Origin: Natranaeroarchaeum aerophilus
GTDB lineage: Archaea > Halobacteriota > Halobacteria > Halobacteriales > Natronoarchaeaceae
DNA: 64,000 bases
NCBI RefSeq assembly: GCF_023638055.1
Contig: NZ_JAKRVY010000001.1
Coordinates: forward strand, 565,815 to 629,814
Direction: 5' to 3'
Part shown: positions 26,598 to 35,248 of the stretch, piece by piece
Layout: each line of letters starts with the position of its first letter
How positions within the stretch are numbered: the stretch's first letter is position 1
The notes under the pieces: model-generated
What the model saw: only the letters and a program-made list of their open reading frames with translations
Databases searched by the model: none
What the model was told of the DNA's origin: nothing
Translations under genes and position numbers: made by a program

Positions 26598-27157
26598 GCC
26601 GAACCACCCGCGATCTGGGGCTCGATGACGTGGATATCCTTCTCCTCGGCGATATCCCGAACTGTTGCCAGCACCTCGTCGGCGCGATCCGCCTCCGTTG
26701 CGAGCCGAAGCCGTGCGCTGGAGACTCCTTCCGTTCCCTCGGGGGCTGACAGCGAGACGTCGACGACTTCCGCCCGTGAGGTCGTCTGGAACTTCCGCAG
26801 GCTATCGGAGAGATCGGTGTCGATCAGGTGCCCGACGAGGATCACGGTCAGCTCCTCGCTGTACCGTTCCGCACCGGCCTGAATGACGTTGATGCCCGCA
26901 TCGCGAAGCGCTTCGACGATGGTCTCGAACCGGTCGGGTGGGCACTCTATATCGACTTCCACGGGGATATGCCCGCGCGGCGTGACGTTGCCCCGCTCGT
27001 GGAAGATCGAAAGGAGATTTGCGCCGTGATCGGAGATCGGCTGGAGCGCGTTCAGCAGTTCCCCCGGCTCGTCGACGAGTTCGAGACGGACGGTGTACGC
27101 CTGCACGGACTGGCCGCCGTCCGTCTCGGCGTCCTCGTCTGCGGCGTCGTCACTCAT
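26594..27157 (-). CDS. ACT-domain protein, likely regulator of homoserine dehydrogenase
   Basis: 187 residues from the ATG at 27157 (MSDDAADEDAET). After an acidic leader of about 20 residues comes an ACT domain (YTVRLELVDEPGELLNALQPI, then the second strand NLLSIFHERG). A second ACT-like or ferredoxin-fold half follows (VSSARLRLATEA). ACT domains bind amino acids and control biosynthetic enzymes. The stop overlaps the hom start, so the two proteins are probably made in equal amounts and may form the complex that other organisms encode as a fusion. The amino-acid ligand (threonine is likely) is inferred. Confidence 0.85.
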   Translation of the reverse strand: MSDDAADEDAETDGGQSVQAYTVRLELVDEPGELLNALQPISDHGANLLSIFHERGNVTPRGHIPVEVDIECPPDRFETIVEALRDAGINVIQAGAERYSEELTVILVGHLIDTDLSDSLRKFQTTSRAEVVDVSLSAPEGTEGVSSARLRLATEADRADEVLATVRDIAEEKDIHVIEPQIAGGSA

Positions 27158-27305
27158 CGTTGACCACCCCGACGACAGGTCGTGCGTATCGATCAATCAT
27201 ATCCGTCCCTGAGGGGAAGGAGGTATAAGAGTACCATCATTCCGGACTGTGTGGCGTTCGCACGGAGTCGGCGAGTTTTTGCGCTCGGCGGGCCAAACTC
27301 GGGCC

Positions 27306-27524
27306 ATGTCCGTCTACCGTCGCCTGTTCGATGCACTGATCGCAGTTGTCCTGTCTGCAGTAACGATCGCAGTTACCGCACCGGTGGTTCCCGGTCTCGC
27401 CCAGTCGCTGGGGATGCTCATCGCGGCCACTTTCTACTTCTCACGAAACCCGTGGGGGTCGGGCGATGGCGAACGGATCAACGAGCGAATCGACGGGTTG
27501 TACGATCGGTTCTTGCCTGTGTAG
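27306..27524 (+). CDS. Small membrane protein
   Basis: 72 residues from the ATG at 27306 (MSVYRRLFDALIAVV). Two hydrophobic segments (about 8-27 and 32-46) and a polar, charged C-terminus. No family recognised. It is divergent from the ACT gene and followed by another small membrane protein 74 bases on. Function unknown. Confidence 0.6.
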   Translation: MSVYRRLFDALIAVVLSAVTIAVTAPVVPGLAQSLGMLIAATFYFSRNPWGSGDGERINERIDGLYDRFLPV

Positions 27525-27598
27525 GACTGCCTGAACTTGATAATTCACGCGGCAATAGTAGCAAGAACTAATAATCTGCATGTATAAATTAGCAATCA

Positions 27599-27880
27599 AT
27601 GACTGCGTCCGCAAACTCGATCACGTCCCGATACCGAATCCTCGCTCCGTGGCAGTTCGCCGCCAGGGCCGTTCTACTGGGTCTGTTCACCGGTGGGGCA
27701 CTCGGAGCGAGTATCAGTCCCGAACTCGGCGTTGCTGGTGGACTCTTCGTCACGACAGTCGTATATTTCGGGCTCTTCTTTCTCGCTCGTCGACTCCGTG
27801 CCACGACCTCAGCCACCAGCCGTCGAGCGATCAATCCTGTCGTCGCGGCCGACGGCGGGCAATCGAACGACCGGGACTGA
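27599..27880 (+). CDS. Small membrane protein
   Basis: 93 residues. Two membrane segments (about 18-40 and 44-64) are followed by an Arg-rich cytoplasmic tail (ARRLRATTSATSRR). No family recognised. Downstream, before EF-2, lies a short hairpin CTCACT (27917-27922) / AGTGAG (27932-27937) with the loop GGCGAACGT, related to the loops of the 65-bp repeats. Confidence 0.6.
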   Translation: MTASANSITSRYRILAPWQFAARAVLLGLFTGGALGASISPELGVAGGLFVTTVVYFGLFFLARRLRATTSATSRRAINPVVAADGGQSNDRD

Positions 27881-28011
27881 GCAGAATCGCAGGTTCTGGG
27901 AGGGTCGATGAGTTCACTCACTGGCGAACGTAGTGAGGACGGAAGTGGGCTGGTCGAGACTGAGCAAACGCTTTGCGTCTGATATAGAGAACGGAGAGAA
28001 GAGAAGCCGGA

Positions 28012-30198
28012 TTAGAGGTAGTCGACGGCCTGTGGCAGTTCGAGCTTCATTCCCTTGCGTTCGCGGATCTCCATGATCTGCTCGCGCTGGAGGTTGTCGG
28101 CCATGACCTGGAAGCCGGCGTTCTCGGTGTTCCAGGAGGCACGACCCTCGGTCGCCGAGCGGATGTCGCTGGCGAATCCGATCATCTCTTCGACCGGCGC
28201 GACGCCTTCGACGACCATCAGATCGCCTTCCTGGTACATGTCGTCGACGCGGCCACGACGGCCCTGGATCTCGCCGGATGCCGAGCCCATGTAGTCGTTC
28301 GGAACGTCGATTCGGACGTCCTGGATGGGTTCGAGCAGCTTGATGTCGGCGTCGATCAGCGCGTTATGGACGGCGTTGCGCACTGCGGGGATGACCTGTG
28401 CCGGACCGCGGTGGATGGTGTCCTCGTGGAGACGCGCGTCGTGGAGGCGGATGAGCGATCCCTGGACCGGCTCGGCGGCCAGCGGACCGTCGTTCAGCGC
28501 GTCTTCGAGGCCCTCGATGAACAGCTCCATCGTCTCGTTCAGGTGCTGGATACCTTTCGTGTCGTCGATCAGCACGTTCGTGCCGTGGATGGTCTCGATG
28601 TTCTGGCTGGTATCCTTGTCCATACCCGCTTCTTGGAACGCTTCACGTCGCTCCTGCTCGGGCATGTCCATCGAGGCCTCGCCTTTCTTGATCACATCGA
28701 CGATATCCTTGTCGAGCGGGTGAACGGAGATGTAGAAACGGTTGTGGCGGTTTGGCGAGATCCCCTCGACCTCGCGGCTCTCGCTCTGGGGCATCTCGCG
28801 GAAGACGACGATCGGTTCACCGGTGTTGATCGGGATGCCCTGGTTGCGCTCGATCCGCTGACCGATGACTTCGAGGTGAAGCTCACCCTGTCCGGAGATC
28901 AGGTGCTCGCCGGTGTCCTCGTTGATCTCGATCTGGATCGTCGGGTCCTCTTTGGAGACCTGTCGAAGCGTCTCGATGAGCTTCGGCAGGTCGTCCATGT
29001 TCTTGGCCTCGACGGCTTTCGTGATGACGGGCTCGGAGATGTGCTCGATCGACTCGAACGGCGTCATCTCGACGGAGGAAACGGTCGAACCGGCGATGGC
29101 GTCGGCCAGGCCGGTGACTGCCGCGATGTTCCCTGCGGGAACACGGTCCACTTCCTCGCGTTCGCCACCCATGTAGATACCGACGCTCTGGACGCGGTTC
29201 GTCCCGGCGGTCCCGGAGACGTAGAGGTCCTGGCCCTTCTCCAGCGTTCCGGAGAAGACACGACCGGCGGCGATCTCGCCTGCGTGCGGGTCGACACCGA
29301 TGTCGGTGACCATCAGGACGACTTCGCCTTCCTCGTTGACCAGGCGCATGTCGCCCGCGAGCTCGGACTCGGCGTCGCCACGCCAGACCCGCGGAATACG
29401 GCGGGGCTGCGCGTCGACGGGGTTCGGGAAGTGCTCACAGACCATGTCGAGCACGACGTCCGAGAGCGGCGTACGCTCGTGGAGCTCCTGGCGCTTGTCG
29501 GCGCGTTCGAGGTCGATAATGTCGCCGAAGTCCATGCCGGTGCGCTGCATCGACGGCATCGAGACGCCCCACTTGTACAGGGCGGATCCGAAGCCGACGG
29601 TACCCTCCTCGACGGAGACCGTCCAGTCGTCGATGTCGTCCATCTCCTCGGTCATCCCCTCGATCAGCTCGTTGACGTCGCGGATGACCGCCATGAGACG
29701 CTGTTGCATCTCCTCGGGACCTTCCTGCAGTTCGGAGATGAGGCGGTCGACCTTGTTGATGAACAGCGTCGGCTTGACACCCTCTCGAAGGGCCTGCCGG
29801 AGCACCGTCTCGGTCTGGGGCATCGCCCCTTCGACGGCGTCGACGACAACGAGCGCACCGTCGACGGCGCGCATCGCTCGGGTCACGTCGCCACCGAAGT
29901 CGACGTGGCCCGGCGTGTCGATCAGGTTGATGAGGTGGTTGGTGTCCTCGTACTCGTGGGTCATCGACACGTTTGCCGCGTCGATGGTGATCCCACGTTC
30001 CTGTTCGTCCTCTTCCGTGTCCATCGCGAGCTGCTCGCCTGCGGTGTCCTGGGAGATCATCCCGGCACCGGCCAGCAGGTTGTCCGTCAGTGTCGTCTTG
30101 CCGTGGTCGACGTGTGCGGCGATGGCGATGTTCCGGATGTTCTCCGGCTCGTCCATCAGTCGCTCGCACTCCTCGACGATCTTCTTTCGTCTACCCAT
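28012..30198 (-). CDS. fusA: Translation elongation factor EF-2
   Basis: 728 residues, the standard archaeal length. GTPase motifs [10 protein letters not shown] (about 26-35), DTPGHVDF and NKVD. Near the C-terminus, in domain [10 protein letters not shown] carries the histidine expected to be modified to diphthamide. It catalyses ribosomal translocation. It is monocistronic here. The long frame on the opposite strand (over 600 codons) is its antisense shadow. Confidence 0.98.
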   Translation of the reverse strand: MGRRKKIVEECERLMDEPENIRNIAIAAHVDHGKTTLTDNLLAGAGMISQDTAGEQLAMDTEEDEQERGITIDAANVSMTHEYEDTNHLINLIDTPGHVDFGGDVTRAMRAVDGALVVVDAVEGAMPQTETVLRQALREGVKPTLFINKVDRLISELQEGPEEMQQRLMAVIRDVNELIEGMTEEMDDIDDWTVSVEEGTVGFGSALYKWGVSMPSMQRTGMDFGDIIDLERADKRQELHERTPLSDVVLDMVCEHFPNPVDAQPRRIPRVWRGDAESELAGDMRLVNEEGEVVLMVTDIGVDPHAGEIAAGRVFSGTLEKGQDLYVSGTAGTNRVQSVGIYMGGEREEVDRVPAGNIAAVTGLADAIAGSTVSSVEMTPFESIEHISEPVITKAVEAKNMDDLPKLIETLRQVSKEDPTIQIEINEDTGEHLISGQGELHLEVIGQRIERNQGIPINTGEPIVVFREMPQSESREVEGISPNRHNRFYISVHPLDKDIVDVIKKGEASMDMPEQERREAFQEAGMDKDTSQNIETIHGTNVLIDDTKGIQHLNETMELFIEGLEDALNDGPLAAEPVQGSLIRLHDARLHEDTIHRGPAQVIPAVRNAVHNALIDADIKLLEPIQDVRIDVPNDYMGSASGEIQGRRGRVDDMYQEGDLMVVEGVAPVEEMIGFASDIRSATEGRASWNTENAGFQVMADNLQREQIMEIRERKGMKLELPQAVDYL

Positions 30199-30235
30199 TA
30201 CCCTCTCATATCGTTAGCGGGGTGAAAAGGGTGCT

Positions 30236-30410
30236 GTTTCGTGGCGGCGAACCGTGTGAAGCCGCCACGAGGCTCATAACGAGCGAAGCGAAGTTATGGT
30301 GTTTCGTCAGCGCCGAGTGTGCGAGGCGCTACCGAAGCTCGGCACGAGCGTAGCGAAGTGCCGGCGTTTCGTCAGCGCGCGGTGTGTGAAGTACTGACGA
30401 AGCTCGTAAC
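30236..30410. repeat. Tandem 65-bp double-hairpin repeats, 2.7 copies
   Basis: Units begin with GTTTCGT at 30236, 30301 and 30366, an exact 65-base period. Each full unit holds two hairpins in the same register: in unit 1, GTGGCGGC/GCCGCCAC and CATAAC (30275-30280)/GTTATG (30293-30298); in unit 2, AGCGCC (30309-30314)/GGCGCT (30325-30330) and CGGCAC (30340-30345)/GTGCCG (30358-30363). The second loop is constant (GAGCGAAGCGAA or GAGCGTAGCGAA) while the stems differ but stay complementary. The third copy is cut short. It lies between the start of EF-2 and a small membrane gene. Confidence 0.75.
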
Positions 30411-30426
30411 GAGTTGTTTCCTACGG

Positions 30427-30660
30427 CTACTTCGCGGCGTCCGAGTCCAGCGAGCACGTGTCGACGCCGAGCACCGAATAGAGCCCGCAGGTTCCCGTTG
30501 CCGCCGTTCCGAGCATTACAATCGCGACGATGCCGAGTACCGCTGCGAGCGTTTCCGGAAGGGCGAGGACGCCACCGAGGATCGCGATTGAGAGAAGTCC
30601 AGTGATCGCACCGACGCCCGTTCTGACCTGCCGATCCATCGAGCCAACGTTCATGTTCAT
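30427..30660 (-). CDS. DUF2892 (YgaP transmembrane domain-like) membrane protein
   Basis: 77 residues. It begins MNMNVGSMDRQVRTGVG, the standard opening of DUF2892 inner-membrane proteins (N-x-G-x-x-DR-x-x-R), then has two membrane helices (about 20-37 and 39-54) separated by a short loop, and a Cys-containing tail (GTCGLYSVLGVDTC). In bacteria the domain is often fused to rhodanese (YgaP); here it stands alone. Function unproven; a link to sulfur or thiol chemistry is suggested only by family context and the two cysteines. Confidence 0.75.
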   Translation of the reverse strand: MNMNVGSMDRQVRTGVGAITGLLSIAILGGVLALPETLAAVLGIVAIVMLGTAATGTCGLYSVLGVDTCSLDSDAAK

Positions 30661-30750
30661 ATCACCTGTAAGGACTCGGCAGAGATAATGGTTTGTATTG
30701 GGCTGATTGAGAAATACTACTTTGGATAGGGAATTGCCCGTTCCGACAAA

Positions 30751-30810
30751 ACTACAGGTTTCGAAGTATTAGCTTCAATTACTGTAGTATAATACTTCAA
30801 TATTCGAAGT
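30751..30810. repeat. 22-bp-period repeat cluster, divergent promoter region
   Basis: CTTCAA boxes at 30773 and 30795 are exactly 22 bases apart, with CTGTAGTATAATA between them. An inverted unit (ACTACAGGTTTCGAAG, 30751-30766) lies to the left and a half-site TTCGAAG at 30803-30809. The same unit recurs four times with a 22-base period at 57195-57278. Two helical turns per unit suggests protein binding on one face of the DNA. Confidence 0.6.
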
Positions 30811-30876
30811 CAAGGGCCTCCGTCGCCAGCAACGATCAACCAGCACATCTAAGGGAGCATCCGACGTGCGCCCTGT

Positions 30877-31272
30877 ATGAGCGACGCTGGAATCCACCCC
30901 TGGGTTGGCATCCTGCTCGGCGCGTTGCTCGCCGGTGCAAATACGGCCGTCGTGGGTCTCGTAATCGACGGCCCGGAAGCGGTCGCCGCCGGGCTTGGCC
31001 TCGCGATGCCGATCCTCCTGCTGTACGGCGCAGGTGAGACGTTCGATCGGGAGCAGTATCTCGCGGATCACTCAACGGGCGAGACGATGAGCGACATGGT
31101 CGTCATCGCCATCGGTGCGGTCCTCGTGGGCGTTCTCGGGGTTGTCGCGACGAGTGCGGTGACCGAGAGCCAGCTCGCCGTCTACGGGATCGCGGCCGGA
31201 GCGACGTTCCTGGGCGGCTACGTCGCGCTGTACGTCCGCCAGCCGGAGTATCACGGTCCGGTCGGAAACTGA
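30877..31272 (+). CDS. Haloarchaeal membrane protein, four predicted helices
   Basis: 131 residues with four hydrophobic segments (about 8-30, 33-50, 71-90 and 98-118) and short charged loops. No catalytic motif. Family not recognised. Its promoter region contains the 22-bp-period repeats. A polar C-terminus (YVRQPEYHGPVGN) ends the protein 33 bases before dgcN, so it may be read into that operon, although a separate TATA-like box (TTCTTAAGTT near 31277) precedes dgcN. Confidence 0.65.
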   Translation: MSDAGIHPWVGILLGALLAGANTAVVGLVIDGPEAVAAGLGLAMPILLLYGAGETFDREQYLADHSTGETMSDMVVIAIGAVLVGVLGVVATSAVTESQLAVYGIAAGATFLGGYVALYVRQPEYHGPVGN

Positions 31273-31305
31273 GCGGCAGTTCTTAAGTTCCCAGTCTGCG
31301 ATGAC

Positions 31306-32325
31306 ATGGCTATGCGCGTCGCCGTACTTGCCCACGGGAAGTTCCCCGACCGGGCAAAGACTGCCGTAGGAGTCCTCAGATACGCCGACTACGATGTCGT
31401 CTCCGTCATCGACAGGGACCATGCGGGCTCGCGAGTCACCGATCACGTCCCCGGTGTTCAGGATGCACCCGTCGTCGCTGGCTTCGGCGAGGTGCCGGAG
31501 CCGGTCGACGCCCTCCTGATCGGTATCGCACCGATCGGCGGCGGCTTTGACGAGTCCTGGCGGCCGGATGTCCTTGCTGCACTCTCACGGGGCTGTGACG
31601 TGATCGCCGGACTGCATTATTTTCTCAACGACGATGAGGAGTTCGTCAGTCTCGCCGCCGAAAATGACTGCGAGCTGCGGGACGTCCGGCGACCACCTGA
31701 CGATCTCTCTGTAAGCGAGGGCCTTGCAGGTGCGGTCGACGCCGAAGTGATCCTGACCGTCGGCACCGACTGCTCGGTCGGCAAGATGACGACGACGATG
31801 GAACTCGCGCGGGCCGCGAAGGCGGCCGGACACGAGGCCGCCGTGATCCCCACCGGTCAGACCGGGATTATGATCGAGGGGTGGGGGACGCCGATCGACC
31901 GCGTGGTGAGTGACTTCACCGCTGGCGCGGTCGAGGCGATGATCCGAAAGAAAGGAGACGACTACGAGTACCTGTTCGTCGAGGGGCAGGGCAGCATCGT
32001 CCACCCCGCCTACTCGGCGGTCACCTGTGGCATTCTCCACGGTGCGATGCCGGACGCGCTGGTGCTCTGTCACGAGGCCGACCGGGACCGGATCCACGGC
32101 TACGAGCCGTTTCCGCTCCCGTCGATCGAGGAGTATGTCGACCTGTACGAGGGCCTTGCCGCTCCGGTGAGTGACGCGTCAGTCGTGGCTGGAGCGCTGA
32201 ATACGAGCGACCTCGGGGACGCAGCAGCGCGAGACGCGCTGGTCGACTTCGAATCCGCGATCGACGCCCCGGCAACTGACGTGTTGCGGTACGACATCGA
32301 TGACGTACTGGAGGCGATCGTATGA
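31306..32325 (+). CDS. dgcN: DUF1611 protein, DgcN-like D-glutamate N-acetyltransferase
   Basis: 339 residues from the ATG at 31306 (an ATG at 31312 is possible). An N-terminal Rossmann-like domain is followed by a P-loop-like GTDCSVGKMTTTMEL (about 155-170) and VEGQGSIVHPAYSAV, the signature of DUF1611. In marine bacteria DgcN acetylates D-glutamate and DgcA converts the product to N-acetyl-L-glutamate. The stop overlaps the start of the dgcA-like epimerase gene (ATGA), which strongly supports the same pathway here. Substrate preference in haloarchaea is untested. Confidence 0.82.
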   Translation: MAMRVAVLAHGKFPDRAKTAVGVLRYADYDVVSVIDRDHAGSRVTDHVPGVQDAPVVAGFGEVPEPVDALLIGIAPIGGGFDESWRPDVLAALSRGCDVIAGLHYFLNDDEEFVSLAAENDCELRDVRRPPDDLSVSEGLAGAVDAEVILTVGTDCSVGKMTTTMELARAAKAAGHEAAVIPTGQTGIMIEGWGTPIDRVVSDFTAGAVEAMIRKKGDDYEYLFVEGQGSIVHPAYSAVTCGILHGAMPDALVLCHEADRDRIHGYEPFPLPSIEEYVDLYEGLAAPVSDASVVAGALNTSDLGDAAARDALVDFESAIDAPATDVLRYDIDDVLEAIV

Positions 32326-33377
32326 GCCTGAGCACATCCGTCGAGCGCGTCGAACTGCCCTTCGAGTTCCCGTTTACCATCGCGCGGGGGACGACGACCA
32401 GCGCGGAGAACGTGGTCGTTCGGATCGAGGACGATGATGGACGGGTTGGGATTGGCGGGGCAGCACCGTCGCCCCATTACGGCGAGACTGTCGATACGGT
32501 CGAAGCCGTCCTGCCCGAGCTGCTAGCGATCGTCGAGGACATCGGCGACCCACACCAGCTCGCCCGGATCGAACGCCGGATGCGGGAAACGGTCCGGCAA
32601 AACCCTGCCGCACGGGCCAGCGTGAGCATCGCCCTCCACGACCTCGTCGCCAGGCGTCTCGACGTGCCGCTGTACCGCTACTGGGGGCTCGATCCGACCG
32701 AGAGCGTCCGGACGTCCTACTCGATCGGTATCGACGACACCGAGACAATGCGCGAGAAAGTCGAGACCGCAACCGATCGGGGTTTCGAGGTGTTAAAAAT
32801 CAAAGTCGGCACTGGCCGGGACGAAGAAATCGTCCGCACGATTCGAGAGGCTGCACCCGACGCGACGATTCGCGTCGATGCCAACGAAGCGTGGCCCCCG
32901 AAGGAGGCGGTGCGGACGATCGACCGGATTGCCGACTACGACATCGAGTTCGTCGAACAGCCGGTGCCTGCCGAGAATCCAGAGGGGCTGCGCTACGTCT
33001 ACGAGCACTCCCCGATCCCCATTGCGGCCGACGAGTCCCTCGAAACCGTCGTGGATGTCCCGCAGATCGCCGACCGCTGTGACATCGCTGTACTGAAGCT
33101 GATGAAATGCGGTGGGCTCCGTGAAGCGCGGCGGATAATCGAGACAGCCCACGCGCACGGGCTAGAGGTCATGTGTGGCTGTATGTACGAGTCGAACGCC
33201 TCGATCGCTGCCGCGGCACAGCTCGCGCCCCTGCTCGATTACGCCGATCTGGATGGCTCCCTGTTACTCGACGACGACCCGTACGAGGGGGTTCCGATGC
33301 CGGCCGGTCGAATCGGATTGCAGCCACTCGAACGGAACGGGAGCGGTGTGCTGGAGCCACAGACGCGACGGGGATGA
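32322..33377 (+). CDS. dgcA: Enolase-superfamily epimerase, DgcA/dipeptide-epimerase-like
   Basis: 351 residues with the full muconate-lactonising subgroup active site: K159-I-K161 (base), metal ligands D186 (RVDANEA), E212 (VEQP) and D237 (AADES), and the second base K262 in LKLMKCGG. It is annotated in relatives as L-Ala-D/L-Glu epimerase; next to DUF1611 it is more likely the N-acetyl-D-glutamate racemase DgcA. Translationally coupled to dgcN. Cell-wall dipeptide recycling is implausible in a haloarchaeon without murein, which favours the D-glutamate reading. Confidence 0.85.
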   Translation: MSLSTSVERVELPFEFPFTIARGTTTSAENVVVRIEDDDGRVGIGGAAPSPHYGETVDTVEAVLPELLAIVEDIGDPHQLARIERRMRETVRQNPAARASVSIALHDLVARRLDVPLYRYWGLDPTESVRTSYSIGIDDTETMREKVETATDRGFEVLKIKVGTGRDEEIVRTIREAAPDATIRVDANEAWPPKEAVRTIDRIADYDIEFVEQPVPAENPEGLRYVYEHSPIPIAADESLETVVDVPQIADRCDIAVLKLMKCGGLREARRIIETAHAHGLEVMCGCMYESNASIAAAAQLAPLLDYADLDGSLLLDDDPYEGVPMPAGRIGLQPLERNGSGVLEPQTRRG

Positions 33378-33513
33378 GCAACCGTGGTCCGGAGTGGCGC
33401 TGAGCGACACGGCGTTACCCCGAATTGACAGGTGGTATCTCCCATTTATTCACAGCACAAGTATAAAAGAAAACAGTGGCTTTAAGTAGGTGAGAATCAT
33501 CCGGCTAATCGAC

Positions 33514-33876
33514 ATGTCCGAGATGCAATCGGAGTCACCGAGACCTGATGAACAATTCTGTCAAAGTTGCGGGGAGACGATAAAAAAGGAAGCCGAGGTG
33601 TGTCCGAACTGCGGAGTGAGGCAGAAAGGTGCTTCGGGAGGAGAAATCAAGAACGCAGGCGTTGCAGCGCTTCTTTCCTTCCTTTTCGGTGGTGGCGGTC
33701 AGATCTACAACGGTCAGATCGGCAAAGGCATCGGGATCATCGTTCTTCAGTTCATCAACGTTATGTTGATGTTCGTACTGATCGGGTTCTTGACGTATCC
33801 CGCAACGCTGGCATACGCAACGTACGATGCGTACAACGTTGCCAACAAGATCAATAACGGCGAGATAGAACCGTAG
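33514..33876 (+). CDS. Zinc-ribbon and TM2-domain membrane protein
   Basis: 120 residues from the ATG at 33514 (MSEMQSESPRPDEQF). A zinc ribbon CQSC...CPNC (about 16-34) is followed by a TM2 domain: helix one (AGVAALLSFLFGGG), the conserved turn GQIYNGQIGKGI, and helix two ending in YDAYNVANKINNG. The TM2 fold is widespread and of unsettled function. A longer start (MRIIRLID) exists but adds nothing recognisable. Monocistronic; the next 285 bases before the dioxygenase hold no gene. Confidence 0.82.
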   Translation: MSEMQSESPRPDEQFCQSCGETIKKEAEVCPNCGVRQKGASGGEIKNAGVAALLSFLFGGGGQIYNGQIGKGIGIIVLQFINVMLMFVLIGFLTYPATLAYATYDAYNVANKINNGEIEP

Positions 33877-34161
33877 AGGCCGATTCCCGTTCTTTCATCT
33901 GCAGGAGTGCTGTGCTCGACCAAACCAATACCAGCGGACAGCGACGTTCTGGATTCGAAATTCGTTGCGAACTGCTCAACTGAATCCGGTTCGAAGTGTC
34001 CATCGTCTGCCAACTGCTGATACACTTGCCAGCCCCGGCACCGGGCATACCGTTGTGACACCCATGGAGAAACCACCCGGCGGGATTCATGTCAGGGTTC
34101 CTTATAAAGACCTGCCATTTATTGGCTGTTGGAAAAGCCCCCACAGTCGTAAGAACCGCGT

Positions 34162-35202
34162 ATGGGGACGGGAACGTGGCAACTCGCCGAGACACGGACG
34201 AGACGGATCGAGAACTGGACGATACAGGCATCCCGCGGAGCCTTGCTTGCGCTGTTTGTCGTCTTCGCCGCTGCAGGACTGACGGGGTCGATCCCCTCCC
34301 TGGAGGTGCAGATGATCATCTACCTCGTCGGAATGGTCGGGCTGAACCTCCCACACGGCGGCTACGAACACTTTGAGAACCTCCGGCGCAGGGGGCTCCC
34401 GATGGGCGCGAAGTACGTCGCGATGTACGTGAGTTTCGTTGCTGGATTCATCGTACTGTTTTTCATCGCGCCGCTGATCGCGCTCTCGCTGGCGTTTGCC
34501 ACGGCTGTCGCGAAGGGCGGCCACGGCGATCTTCGAGTGATGGACGCGCTCGTCGGGAGCGATCACCTGCAAAGCGATCTCCAGCGGGGCCTCGCCGCGT
34601 TCGTTCGCGGTGGCGCGGTGATGATCGTCCCGCTCGTCTTCTGGCCCGAGACGTTCTACGGCTTTGCCTCCTACATGGTGTCGATGTTCGACCCGGGTGC
34701 CGTGGGCGCACTTCACACCCGAATGGAGCTCGTGACCCCGATCTTCGGTGGTGCGTACGGACTCGCGGTCGTCGCCCATCTGGTCTGGGGCTACGCGACG
34801 AGTGGTGGCTCGACGGCGTGGCTCGCCGACCTCGGTGAGACCTCCCTGCTGGTTGGCTACTTCGCCGCCGTCCCGGTCGTCGTCTCGATCGGGCTGTACT
34901 TCCCGCTGTGGTACTCGATGCGACAGTCCGGCCGGACGTTCGCCGCTCACCGGAAAGAGCCCGCAGAGGACGAACAGGGGCTCCCCGTTCCGATCGTGTG
35001 GGGCGTCCTGATCGTCGGGGCGCTGGCGACCGGTCTCGTCGCGGCGACGCTGTGGCTCGTCGCGCCGAACCCCCTCGGAACACAGGGGCTCCTCCCCGGA
35101 CTGGTCGCGTTCTATACGATCTTCATCTGTATCGTCGCCCTGCCACACGTCGTCGTCGGCGAGTGGCTCGACTTCAAGCGCGGTATCTGGTACGTACCCT
35201 GA
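34162..35202 (+). CDS. brp: Brp/Blh-family beta-carotene 15,15'-dioxygenase
   Basis: 346 residues, about eight membrane helices. Four iron-ligand histidine motifs are in place: NLPHGGYEHFE (about 62-72), KGGHGDL (about 118-124) and ALPHVVVGEW near the C-terminus. The family cleaves beta-carotene to two retinals, the chromophore of rhodopsins. TTATAA at 34102-34107 is a possible promoter, giving a leader of about 30 bases. It is followed 46 bases later by a phytoene-desaturase-type gene, a carotenoid-retinal pair. No rhodopsin gene is seen in the window. Confidence 0.88.
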   Translation: MGTGTWQLAETRTRRIENWTIQASRGALLALFVVFAAAGLTGSIPSLEVQMIIYLVGMVGLNLPHGGYEHFENLRRRGLPMGAKYVAMYVSFVAGFIVLFFIAPLIALSLAFATAVAKGGHGDLRVMDALVGSDHLQSDLQRGLAAFVRGGAVMIVPLVFWPETFYGFASYMVSMFDPGAVGALHTRMELVTPIFGGAYGLAVVAHLVWGYATSGGSTAWLADLGETSLLVGYFAAVPVVVSIGLYFPLWYSMRQSGRTFAAHRKEPAEDEQGLPVPIVWGVLIVGALATGLVAATLWLVAPNPLGTQGLLPGLVAFYTIFICIVALPHVVVGEWLDFKRGIWYVP

Positions 35203-35248
35203 AACCCGCCATCGAACGGCTAGCAGTTTCCCAATGCGATTATCAGCT

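Noticed and set aside
28366-30225. 619-codon plus-strand frame opposite EF-2
   Set aside because: Shadow of fusA caused by third-position GC bias.
33950-34010. T-loop-like GGTTCGAAG suggesting a tRNA
   Set aside because: No matching acceptor, D-arm or anticodon arm around it.
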